A DNA stretch of 64,000 bases from Paenibacillus sp. A3. GTDB taxonomy: Bacteria > Bacillota > Bacilli > Paenibacillales > NBRC-103111. A program made the translations under genes and the position numbers. The notes under the pieces are model-generated. The model searched no databases and had not been told where the DNA came from. It worked only from the letters and a program-made list of their open reading frames with translations. Location of the stretch: the NCBI RefSeq assembly GCF_001399685.1, contig NZ_JTHN01000084.1:1-64000 (forward strand). The letters run 5' to 3'. Every line of letters begins with the position of its first letter. Position 1 is the first letter of the stretch. Shown here piece after piece: positions 1 through 7,560 of this stretch.

Positions 1-507
1 AATTATAGCGGAGGAGTGCTGGCCACCAAACTGCTTCTTAGCAAAAAGTGCAGAAAAATCGCTTATTTAAGCGGAAACTTGCGGCTAAATCTGTTGGCCA
101 AACAGCGGCATGACGCATTCATTGAACAAGTGAGCGGCAAAGACGTCGGTTTTGTGGTTAAACAAACGGATTTGAACGGTTTTAAATATAAGGAATACGA
201 AAATTTGGTTCGTGCATTATTTGAAGAACATCCCGATATTGACGGCGTATTTGCAAGCAGCGATATTCTGGCGCTGCAGGTCATCAAGGAATGCCGGAGA
301 CGCGGCAAGGCCGTACCCGAGCATGTGAAGGTCGTAGGCTATGACGGAATTCAAATTGGCGGTACGGACGATTTGTCGACGGTAGAGCAGCCGGTCAAGA
401 AGATGGGGGAATTGGCGGTCAAATACCTGCTTCGGCAAATTGCTGGCGAAGATATACCTCTGGAAACGATTCTTCCGGTTAAATTGTTGGAAAAGGGAAC
501 AACATAG
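1..507 (+). CDS. LacI-family regulator, C-terminal part (truncated by window edge)
   Basis: Ligand-binding half of a LacI/GalR repressor. The frame is open from base 1, so the helix-turn-helix lies outside the window and the first Met (16) is internal. Visible are the type-I periplasmic-binding fold signatures: KIAYLSG near the start, the block FEEHPDIDGVFASSDILAL, the strand VKVVGYDG and the closing LSTVEQPVKKMGELAVKYLL with dimer-interface character. The gene ends 71 bases before a sugar kinase and points the same way, so it probably controls the following kinase and phosphorylase genes in response to a sugar or sugar phosphate. The ligand cannot be read from the sequence; sucrose or fructose is an inference from the neighbours. 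Confidence 0.9.
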   Translation, partial: NYSGGVLATKLLLSKKCRKIAYLSGNLRLNLLAKQRHDAFIEQVSGKDVGFVVKQTDLNGFKYKEYENLVRALFEEHPDIDGVFASSDILALQVIKECRRRGKAVPEHVKVVGYDGIQIGGTDDLSTVEQPVKKMGELAVKYLLRQIAGEDIPLETILPVKLLEKGTT

Positions 508-578
508 GTTCTTTTCTGAAAGAAGTGGACTCGGTGTTTCCCGCAATTAAATTAACGTAGCCGCAGGAGGAAGTTATT

Positions 579-1535
579 GTGTTTGAATTTAAGCAGGTCT
601 TGGATTTTGAGGATAGACAGAATGATGTTTTGATGGCCGGGGAGCTTCTGATCGATCTGATTTCCGCAGATTACGATGATGCTTTTGAAGGAGCTGCGTA
701 CCATAAGTTTTTTGGCGGATCGCCGGCGAATATCGCGATGAACGTCAAAAAATTAGGGGGCCGTTCGCAGATTGCAGCAGCCGTAGGAGAAGACAGATTA
801 GGCATGTTTCTGATCAACCAATTGCGCATAGCGGGGATTGAGCCGGAGTACGTTGAAACCGTTGAAAATTCAACGAGTCTGGTCCTTCTTACAAAAAGCC
901 AGTCGACTCCGGTTCCCGTCTTTTATCGAAGTGCGGACTATCAAATTTCCTATACTTCTAAGCTTGAAGAAGCCCTGCTCCGGTCAAAGATCTTGCATTT
1001 CTCTTGCTGGCCCATTTCCATGCTCCCGGCCCGCGATACGATCGAAAAAATGCTGGACCTTGCCGCAAAGCAAAACGTGCTGATCGGTTTTGACCCTAAC
1101 TATCATCCGGTATTATGGCAAAAGGGCGAAGATGGCGCAGCCTATGTAAAATCCATCATCGGTAAGGCCGATATCATTAAGCCGTCGGGCGACGATGCGG
1201 AAAGATTATTCGGCAAAGATACGCCCTATAACCACATTAAGAAGTTTTTGAGTCTCGGCGCCAAGCTGGTGATCCTGACCTTGGGAAAGTACGGCGCTAT
1301 AGTATCCAACGGAAGCGAGACCGTTACCTTCAAGACTCTGGCTACGGAGGTAGCGGATACGACCGGAGCGGGAGATGCGTTCTGGTCCGGATTTTATACG
1401 GCGCTGGTGAAAGGATATTCCATTCATGAAGCCATTTCTCTCGGATTCGCCGTTAGCGCTTATAAGCTGAAATATACCGGCGCGGTGGTAGATTTGCCTG
1501 AACTCGAAGCGATAAAAAACTTATACGAACTGTAG
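579..1535 (+). CDS. PfkB-family sugar kinase, probable fructokinase
   Basis: Ribokinase/PfkB family ATP-dependent sugar kinase (318 aa, usual length). Signature 1 appears as FFGGSPANIAMNVKKLGG near residues 46-63. Signature 2 is DTTGAGDAFWSGF, with D266 of GAGD as the catalytic base. The start is GTG 579 with AGGAGG eight bases upstream. It lies 10 bases before the phosphorylase gene and shares its operon. Phosphorylation of the fructose released by sucrose phosphorolysis would give fructose-6-phosphate for glycolysis; this role is inferred from context. PfkB members acting on 5-dehydro-2-deoxygluconate or other sugars look similar, so substrate confidence is moderate while family confidence is high. 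Confidence 0.88.
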   Translation: MFEFKQVLDFEDRQNDVLMAGELLIDLISADYDDAFEGAAYHKFFGGSPANIAMNVKKLGGRSQIAAAVGEDRLGMFLINQLRIAGIEPEYVETVENSTSLVLLTKSQSTPVPVFYRSADYQISYTSKLEEALLRSKILHFSCWPISMLPARDTIEKMLDLAAKQNVLIGFDPNYHPVLWQKGEDGAAYVKSIIGKADIIKPSGDDAERLFGKDTPYNHIKKFLSLGAKLVILTLGKYGAIVSNGSETVTFKTLATEVADTTGAGDAFWSGFYTALVKGYSIHEAISLGFAVSAYKLKYTGAVVDLPELEAIKNLYEL

Positions 1536-1545
1536 GAGGTTCCAT

Positions 1546-3015
1546 ATGTCCGTCAAAAATCAAGTGCAGCTGATTACGTATCCCGACTCCCTTGGCGGAG
1601 ATTTAAAAACGCTCCATCGCGTGCTGAATACGTATTTTTCGGACGTCTTCAAAGGTGGTATTCACATTTTGCCGCCTTTCCCCTCCACCGGAGACAGGGG
1701 ATTCGCGCCGCAAACTTATCTGGAAATTGATCCGAGCTTTGGCACGTGGGAAGATATGAAGGCCATCGGCGAAGAGTTCGATGTTTTGGTTGATTTGATG
1801 GTTAACCATATTTCCCGGCAATCGTCATACTTTCAAGACTTCCTTGAAAAGGGGAGGGAGTCCGAGTACGCGGACTTATTTATCACATTAGATAAAATTT
1901 GGCCGGATGGTCAGCCAGTGCAGCAAGACATCGATAAAATGTTCCTGCGCCGGCCGCTGCCTTATTCGACCTTCACTATTGCGAAGACCGGTGAAGAGGA
2001 AAAGGTATGGACCACATTTGGCAAAACGGACCCATCCGAGCAGATTGATCTCGATATGAAGTCGGAGAAGGTTAAGCAGCTTTTGACGGACTTCTTTCTA
2101 AACTTTAAGAAGAACAATGTAAAAATTGTCAGGCTTGATGCTGTCGGTTATGTGATCAAAAAGCTCGGCACCAGTTGCTTTTTCGTGGAGCCGGAAATAT
2201 ATGAGTTTCTGGACTGGGTGATGAAGCTTGCCGCATCGCTTGAAATTGAGCTGCTGCCGGAGGTTCATGCGCACTATACTACGCAATACAAGCTCGCCGA
2301 GCATGGCTGCTGGATTTATGATTTTATCCTGCCATACCAAATTCTTGAAGCTTTGATCAACCAAAACAGCGGGGATTTGGTTCATTATTTAAAGACCCGG
2401 CCGAAGAACCAGTTTACGATGCTGGATTGCCATGACGGTATTCCGGTAAAGCCGGATTTGGATGATTTGATCGATACGAGAGAAGCGAGAAAAATTGTGG
2501 ATGTATGCGTGGCTCGGGGAGCCAACCTCAGTCTGATCTTGTCGGATGAACATAAAGCGGCGGATGGATTTGATGTCCATCAAATCCGGTGTACCTATTA
2601 TTCCGCATTAAATAGCGATGACGACGCCTATTTGACGGCACGCGCCATTCAGTTCTTTACGCCCGGCATTCCGCAGGTGTATTATGTGGGGCTGTTGGCC
2701 GGCGAGAACGATTATGAACGTGTAAAGAATACCGGAGAAGGCCGGGAAATCAACCGCCACAACTTCTCTCTGGAAGAGATCGAGCGGTCTCTGGAGAAGG
2801 AAGCGGTGCAGCGGCTTTTGAGGCTGATCCGTTTCAGGAACGAATATGAAGCTTTCCAGGGAGAATTTGAGGTTCTTGATTCGCCGGCGGATGAGCTTCG
2901 TCTCAAGTGGACAAAGGACGATAAGAGTTGTATGTTGCTAGTCGACTTGAGAGCAAGCCTTGCCGAGATTTCCTATGTCGATGAAAGAGGATTTGCCGAT
3001 CATTTTGCAGTGTGA
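1546..3015 (+). CDS. GH13_18 sucrose or sucrose 6F-phosphate phosphorylase
   Basis: Glycoside hydrolase family 13 phosphorylase, 489 aa, the normal size for sucrose phosphorylases. It uses phosphate to split an alpha-glucoside, giving glucose-1-phosphate. Motifs: DLMVNHIS (region I), RLDAVGY with the nucleophile Asp, LLPEVHAHY with the acid/base Glu, and MLDCHDG carrying the transition-state Asp. Residues R135 and H345 (in GFDVHQIR) sit one position after the Arg134/His344 pair that I recall binding the 6F-phosphate group in Thermoanaerobacterium sucrose 6F-phosphate phosphorylase; plain sucrose phosphorylases have Tyr at the second position. AGGAGG precedes ATG 1546. The flanking kinase fits free sucrose as substrate, while H345/R135 favour the phosphorylated sugar, so specificity stays open. 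Confidence 0.9.
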   Translation: MSVKNQVQLITYPDSLGGDLKTLHRVLNTYFSDVFKGGIHILPPFPSTGDRGFAPQTYLEIDPSFGTWEDMKAIGEEFDVLVDLMVNHISRQSSYFQDFLEKGRESEYADLFITLDKIWPDGQPVQQDIDKMFLRRPLPYSTFTIAKTGEEEKVWTTFGKTDPSEQIDLDMKSEKVKQLLTDFFLNFKKNNVKIVRLDAVGYVIKKLGTSCFFVEPEIYEFLDWVMKLAASLEIELLPEVHAHYTTQYKLAEHGCWIYDFILPYQILEALINQNSGDLVHYLKTRPKNQFTMLDCHDGIPVKPDLDDLIDTREARKIVDVCVARGANLSLILSDEHKAADGFDVHQIRCTYYSALNSDDDAYLTARAIQFFTPGIPQVYYVGLLAGENDYERVKNTGEGREINRHNFSLEEIERSLEKEAVQRLLRLIRFRNEYEAFQGEFEVLDSPADELRLKWTKDDKSCMLLVDLRASLAEISYVDERGFADHFAV

Positions 3016-3056
3016 TTAAGCTTGGGGAAATTTCATCATAATTGGAGGTATGGATA

Positions 3057-3989
3057 TTGGACTTCATAAACAGAGTGGCTCCGGAATTAAAGCAAGGGGT
3101 AGAGCTTTTAACGCCTCTTCATTTGCCCGATGATCTGGCTATGGAGAGGCAGCGCCCTTTGTCTCCCACGAAAAGCTCGAAATCCGTTCAAATTACGGAA
3201 TGTTATATATCCGGCGGAGATTCAAAGGAAATGCTGGTCAAGATTTATGAACCGGTCCGGAGAGAGGATCAAAAGCTGCCTGCTTTTCTTTGGATCCATG
3301 GCGGGGGATATGTGTTGGGTCACCCGAGTTCCGATGACGTTCTCTGCGAATGCTTTGTAAAAGCGGCCAATTGCATCGTTATTTCGCCCGACTATCGCCT
3401 TGCCCCCGAGCATCCGTTTCCGGCGGCCATTGAAGACTGCTACGCTGCATTGGAATGGATAACAAACCGCGCGGAGGAAATGAATATCGATTTGTCGCGG
3501 ATTGCGATTGGCGGGGCAAGTGCGGGAGGGGGGTTGACGGCGGCATTGGCGCTGATGGCTCGAGATAAAGGCGGACCGGCCATTTGTTTTCAAATGCCGT
3601 TATATCCGATGATCGACGATCGTAACGTTACGCCCTCAAGCCATGAAATTACGCATCAAGCGGTTTGGAACAGGGCCAATAACCTGGCGGCCTGGAAGAT
3701 GTATCTTGGCGAGCATGCCCAAGGAGACATTTCCCCTTATGCGGCGCCAAGCCGCGCGAAGAGCTTGGCCGGTCTGCCTCCGGTCTATACTTGCGTAGGG
3801 CAGCTTGATCCGTTCCGCGACGAGACGATCGACTATGTTGCGCGTCTTGCGCAGGCAGGAGTTGATGTCGAATTTCAGCTTTATCCTGGATGCTATCACG
3901 GCTTCGAACACGTTGTTCCGGATGCGGAGATCAGTCAACGCGCCAGAAACGGATACTTGGATGCTTTGGCGAGAGCTTTTAAGCGTTGA
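3057..3989 (+). CDS. alpha/beta-hydrolase, HSL-type esterase
   Basis: Hormone-sensitive-lipase-like carboxylesterase (about 310 aa). The oxyanion-hole motif HGGGYVLG begins at H81. The nucleophile elbow GGASAGG places Ser155. DPFRDE and CYHGFEH supply the acid and His of the triad. A longer frame begins at TTG 3042, but the ribosome site GGAGG (3044-3048) lies inside it and is correctly spaced (8 bases) for TTG 3057, so that start was chosen. No signal peptide is visible, so it is cytoplasmic. It follows the phosphorylase by about 40 bases in the same direction; in a sugar operon it may remove acyl groups from acetylated oligosaccharides or glycosides, but that role is inference only. Confidence 0.87.
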   Translation: MDFINRVAPELKQGVELLTPLHLPDDLAMERQRPLSPTKSSKSVQITECYISGGDSKEMLVKIYEPVRREDQKLPAFLWIHGGGYVLGHPSSDDVLCECFVKAANCIVISPDYRLAPEHPFPAAIEDCYAALEWITNRAEEMNIDLSRIAIGGASAGGGLTAALALMARDKGGPAICFQMPLYPMIDDRNVTPSSHEITHQAVWNRANNLAAWKMYLGEHAQGDISPYAAPSRAKSLAGLPPVYTCVGQLDPFRDETIDYVARLAQAGVDVEFQLYPGCYHGFEHVVPDAEISQRARNGYLDALARAFKR

Positions 3990-4050
3990 TTCCTTAGGGA
4001 GAGCAGCAGCGCTAGTTTGGACGTAATCTTAACGAGAGAAGGGATTAGAA

Positions 4051-4854
4051 ATGAAGGTTCAACAAGTGATTGATGCCATTTTGACGGATTCGTGTGGCGA
4101 TTTTAGATTGCCCGAAACCGGAGACAGGATCATGAGCGGCAGTCCCGACACGGAGGTCACCGGAATTGTAACGACATTTATGGCAACGGTTGACGTTATC
4201 AAGCAGGCAATCGCTTGCGGGGCGAATATGATTATTACCCATGAGCCTACCTACTATACGGGAAGTGATGAAACGGACTGGCTTCAGGACGACCCTGTAT
4301 ATGCGGCTAAGAAAAAATTGATAGATGAGAATCGGATCGTGATCTGGCGGTTTCACGATTACATGCACATGGGGAAAACAGACAGAATCTATGACGGCCT
4401 CCTAAAAGAAATTGGCTGGGAAAACAATATGCTTGACGGAAATCCTCACACCTACCAAATTGAGGAGGTCAGTTTGGCGGAGCTGGCGAGCTTTTTTAAA
4501 CGGAAGCTATCCATGGATGTGATTCAAATCATCGGCAAACCCGAAATGAAATGTTCGAGAGTCGGCATTTTAGTGGGCGGGGGCAGCTTGGGCCTGGGAA
4601 GAGAACAAATGCCGATGGAATTGATGCGAAATATGAATTTGGATGTCATGGTTTGCGGCGAAATAATGGAGTGGACGCTCTGCGCCTATATCAACGACGC
4701 CCAAATGCTTGGACTTAACAAAGCCATGATCGTTATAGGGCATGAACGCAGCGAAGAATGGGGCATGAAATTTATGGCGGAATGGCTGCAGCCTTTGGTC
4801 CATGGGATTCCGGTTGTCTTTATTGATGCAAGAGAGCCGTTTACTTATTTATAA
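4051..4854 (+). CDS. Nif3-like dinuclear metal-centre protein
   Basis: Member of the NIF3/YbgI family (267 aa), which forms a toroidal hexamer with a two-metal site; its biochemical function is unsettled. Metal ligands are visible in MIITHEPTYY and FHDYMHMG near the N-terminus and in IVIGHERSEEWG near the C-terminus. It lacks the PII-like insertion of the longer Bacillus YqfO form. The start ATG 4051 follows GAGAGAAGGG. It sits between the esterase and the sugar-binding lipoprotein with short gaps, so it is probably part of the operon. Nif3-like genes of this short type often travel with sugar transporters in Paenibacillaceae (from memory). A hydrolase or metal-chaperone role is possible. Confidence 0.85.
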   Translation: MKVQQVIDAILTDSCGDFRLPETGDRIMSGSPDTEVTGIVTTFMATVDVIKQAIACGANMIITHEPTYYTGSDETDWLQDDPVYAAKKKLIDENRIVIWRFHDYMHMGKTDRIYDGLLKEIGWENNMLDGNPHTYQIEEVSLAELASFFKRKLSMDVIQIIGKPEMKCSRVGILVGGGSLGLGREQMPMELMRNMNLDVMVCGEIMEWTLCAYINDAQMLGLNKAMIVIGHERSEEWGMKFMAEWLQPLVHGIPVVFIDAREPFTYL

Positions 4855-4872
4855 GATAAGGGGGAAAAGATA

Positions 4873-6195
4873 TTGAAAATCAAAGCGGGTATCAAGCTCG
4901 GAATTTGTACGGCTTTGCTGCTATCTACGTTGGCCGCTTGTTCCAATAAGGATGCATCGCCGGGAGCGGCTCAATCGGAGAAGGGCGTCAAGATTACTTT
5001 TTATACGGTGGATCAGAACAACGCTTTTACCGATTTGGTGAAGGCGTATCAGCAAGAGCGCCCGGAAGTAAAAATTGAATTATTGAATGCGCAAGCAGGA
5101 ACCGATTATATACAAAAATACGAAGCGCTTCAGGCTTCCAGCAATCCGCCTACGGCCGCCATGCTGGAACAGCAAACGGTATTAAAGTTCAAAGACACAT
5201 TGCTGGATTTGGAGTCGGAGAAAGCAAAATACGAAAAGTTGACGCTGCCGGGCACGATTGAAAGAAACTTATTTGAAGGCAAATTTGTGGGCGTGCCATG
5301 GACTACGCAGGGTTACGGCTTATTGTACAATAAACGGGTAGTTGAGGAAGCGATCGGAGGAACTTTTGATCCCGCATCGGTGAAAACCCGCAATGATTTG
5401 GAAGCTTTGTTCAAAAAAGTGGAAGCCGCCGGCAAGGCGCCGGTATTGATTCATGGATCGGACTGGTCTTTAGGCTCCCATTATTTATCGTTAGCCTACG
5501 GCCTGCAATCCAAAAAGGTTGAAGATAATCGTAATTTTTTGGAGGGCTTGAAAAAGGGAAGCGTGGATTTATCCGGCAATCCCCAATTCAATGGTTTGCT
5601 GGATACCTTCGACTTGCTTAAAAAGTATAATCTTCGCAAGAACGATCCGATTGTCGCCGACTTCAATAAAGACACGATAGATTTTGCCAAAGGTAACGCG
5701 GCATTCTACTTTATGGGAGATTGGGCTTGGTCCGTAATGGACCCTGTGGAAGGCCGGGACAAACAATTTGGAATCATGCCGCTTCCAATCAGCAACAACC
5801 CGGATGACTACGGGAACCAGGAGATTCCGGTTTTGGAACCGTTTCTGTACACCATCGATAAAACAAGAGCAACACCGGAGCAGCAGGAAGCAGCCAAACA
5901 ATTTTTTGAGTGGATGGTCACAAGTGAACAGGGACAAAATTCCATTATTTCCAAAATGGGATTAATCATGCCTTATAAAGATTTAAAGGTAAAGGGGACG
6001 AATGCCATTTCTCCTTCAATAAGTAATTATGTTAAAGAAGGCAAGGTTATTAATCTCGGAATGTTCAAATTCCTTCCCGGGGATCATTACGCTAAGCTGG
6101 GCGCCTCCATGCAGAAATATTTAATTAACAAGATTGATCGTAAAGGGTTCATTAAAGAGATGGAGAGCTATTGGAAGTCGCAGGCTGTTAATTAA
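4873..6195 (+). CDS. ABC transporter sugar-binding lipoprotein
   Basis: Family-1 extracellular solute-binding protein (440 aa) for a carbohydrate ABC importer. The N-terminus is a lipoprotein signal ending in LLLSTLAACSNKD, so the mature protein starts at the lipobox Cys and is membrane anchored. The body shows the usual features: ITFYTVDQNNAFTDLVKAYQ, VPWTTQGYGLLYNK, and GDWAWSVMDP in the ligand cleft. The start is TTG 4873 after AAGGGGGAAAAGA. It is the last gene of the sugar operon and is followed by a strong terminator. No permease or ATPase genes are present in this window, so it must borrow membrane components encoded elsewhere. Ligand is unknown; a sucrose-like or plant glycoside is likely from context. 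Confidence 0.9.
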   Translation: MKIKAGIKLGICTALLLSTLAACSNKDASPGAAQSEKGVKITFYTVDQNNAFTDLVKAYQQERPEVKIELLNAQAGTDYIQKYEALQASSNPPTAAMLEQQTVLKFKDTLLDLESEKAKYEKLTLPGTIERNLFEGKFVGVPWTTQGYGLLYNKRVVEEAIGGTFDPASVKTRNDLEALFKKVEAAGKAPVLIHGSDWSLGSHYLSLAYGLQSKKVEDNRNFLEGLKKGSVDLSGNPQFNGLLDTFDLLKKYNLRKNDPIVADFNKDTIDFAKGNAAFYFMGDWAWSVMDPVEGRDKQFGIMPLPISNNPDDYGNQEIPVLEPFLYTIDKTRATPEQQEAAKQFFEWMVTSEQGQNSIISKMGLIMPYKDLKVKGTNAISPSISNYVKEGKVINLGMFKFLPGDHYAKLGASMQKYLINKIDRKGFIKEMESYWKSQAVN

Positions 6196-6220
6196 AGTTG
6201 CGGGCTGAAAAATAAAATCA

Positions 6221-6246
6221 TGGGCGAAGGTGCATACCTTTGCCCA
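6221..6246 (+). other. hairpin downstream of the sugar-binding protein gene
   Basis: Stem TGGGCGAAGGT pairing with ACCTTTGCCCA around a GCAT loop, with one bulge. It lacks an adjacent T-run and may protect the mRNA 3' end or help the terminator that follows. Confidence 0.5.
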
Positions 6247-6260
6247 TTAAAACAAACGAC

Positions 6261-6307
6261 AGGTTTCTGATCTGCTTTTTCTGGCAGAGCAGGAACCTTT
6301 TTATTTT
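6261..6307 (+). terminator. rho-independent terminator
   Basis: Stem AGGTTTCTGATCTGC against GCAGAGCAGGAACCT with two mismatches, followed at once by TTTTTATTTT. It ends the 0.6-6.2 kb sugar operon and insulates it from the beta-lactamase cluster. Confidence 0.85.
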
Positions 6308-6322
6308 AAGCTGGTGCTTAAT

Positions 6323-6368
6323 TTGACATCGATAGACTACAAGTGTAGTATAATATTACGAATGTAAT
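6323..6368 (+). promoter_or_regulatory. bla promoter with two BlaI-type operators
   Basis: A -35 TTGACA (6323-6328) is followed by TAGTAT (17-base spacer) or TATAAT (20-base spacer). Dyad 1, CTACAAGTGTAG (6337-6348), and dyad 2, ATTACGAATGTAAT (6355-6368), both carry the TACA/TGTA core known for BlaI/MecI operators and overlap the -10 and start region. With blaR1 and blaI downstream, this supports repression by BlaI and induction by beta-lactams. Confidence 0.8.
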
Positions 6369-6461
6369 CAAAATTAGAGAGGAGTAACAGAGTATAGGAT
6401 AGAAAAAACAGCTTTTTCGTTTTCAGCTTACATAATATTTTTTGAAATGAGGTTAAATATC

Positions 6462-7388
6462 TTGAGTAAATCTAAACATTCTATAGTAAAAATTTGCAAT
6501 AAAATTGCATTACCTCTATTGTTTGTACCCATCTTGCTCATTGGTTGTGCGAAGGCTGTCAATCCCCCTGTTACCCAGTCGACAGAGAAGACCCAGGCAG
6601 TAGTTACATCCGAGTCTGACGAGTTTATTCAACTCGAGAACAAATTTGGCGCTAGACTTGGTGTGTACGCAATAGATACCGGTACGAGTCGGACGATTGC
6701 TTACAGACCTGAGGAACGGTTCGCTTTTGCATCCACCTATAAGGCTTTGGCGGCAGGCGCAGTGCTTCAGCAAAGCTCTATTGCCAATCTCGATAAAGTA
6801 ATCACCTACACCAAGGAAGACTTGGTCACTTATTCACCCATAACAGAAAAACACGTGGAAACAGGGATGACCCTTAGGGATATCTGCGACGCTGCTATCC
6901 GTTATAGCGACAACACCGCGGGGAATCTCTTACTAAAAGAATTGGGTGGCCCTAAGGGTTTTGAAACAGTACTGAAAAAGATCGGCGATAACGTTACTAC
7001 GTCTGCACGTTTTGAAACAGAGTTGAACCAAGCCATCCCGGGAGACACACGAGATACAAGTACACCTATAGCACTTGCCACAACCCTTCAGGCTTTCACG
7101 GTCGGCGACGTGCTTTCTACTGACAAACGTAAGCTCCTTACAGATTGGCTGCGGGGGAACACGACTGGGGCTAAACTGATCCGTGCGGGCGCACCCGAAG
7201 GCTGGCAGGTTGGAGATAAAACCGGTGCCGCCAGTTATGGAACGCGAAACGACATTGCTATTGTTTGGCCACCGAACAGAGACCCTATCATTATCGCAAT
7301 TCTCTCCAGCCGCGATAAGCAGGATTCCGCTTATAATGACGACCTTATCGCGCAGGCTGCGAAAATAGCAATGGACGCCTTCAAGTAA
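6462..7388 (+). CDS. class A beta-lactamase (lipoprotein)
   Basis: Serine beta-lactamase that hydrolyses penicillins and possibly cephalosporins. All class A motifs are present: STYK with the nucleophile Ser91, YSDN with Ser149, the omega-loop ETELN with Glu185, and KTG from Lys253 in GDKTGAASYGT. The N-terminus has a hydrophobic stretch ending in LLIGCAKA, a lipobox, so the enzyme is probably lipid anchored outside the membrane. An in-frame ATG exists at 6447, but ATGAGG (6447-6452) is the likely ribosome site for TTG 6462, giving 308 aa. BlaI-type operators lie in the promoter and blaR1-blaI follow, so expression should be inducible. The spectrum cannot be judged by eye. Confidence 0.95.
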   Translation: MSKSKHSIVKICNKIALPLLFVPILLIGCAKAVNPPVTQSTEKTQAVVTSESDEFIQLENKFGARLGVYAIDTGTSRTIAYRPEERFAFASTYKALAAGAVLQQSSIANLDKVITYTKEDLVTYSPITEKHVETGMTLRDICDAAIRYSDNTAGNLLLKELGGPKGFETVLKKIGDNVTTSARFETELNQAIPGDTRDTSTPIALATTLQAFTVGDVLSTDKRKLLTDWLRGNTTGAKLIRAGAPEGWQVGDKTGAASYGTRNDIAIVWPPNRDPIIIAILSSRDKQDSAYNDDLIAQAAKIAMDAFK

Positions 7389-7430
7389 ACTGCAATGATC
7401 AACCGTAGCGTCTAAACTCTCTCAAGGCAT

Positions 7431-7466
7431 GGAATAAGTTGGCTTATTTACGAGCCAGCCTATTCC
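7431..7466 (+). terminator. weak terminator or processing hairpin after bla
   Basis: Stem GGAATAAGTTGGCT with AGCCAGCCTATTCC around an 8-base loop. No T-run follows, so it may be a partial terminator or an RNA-stabilising hairpin between bla and blaR1. Confidence 0.5.
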
Positions 7467-7541
7467 AAATCAGTTTGATGGTAGTTGATAAAATGACAGT
7501 CAACTGCTAAAATTCAGGCTACAAGTTTTGCTTTAATGATT

Positions 7542-7557
7542 TCAACCGAAAGGTTGA
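7542..7557 (+). promoter_or_regulatory. GAAA-tetraloop hairpin at the blaR1 ribosome site
   Basis: Perfect six-base stem TCAACC/GGTTGA capped by GAAA, directly before ATG 7561 and overlapping AAAGG, a possible ribosome site for that ATG. If blaR1 starts there, folding would limit sensor translation. If translation starts at ATG 7576, served by GGAGA at 7564-7568, the hairpin is less relevant. Confidence 0.4.
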
Positions 7558-7560
7558 GAG

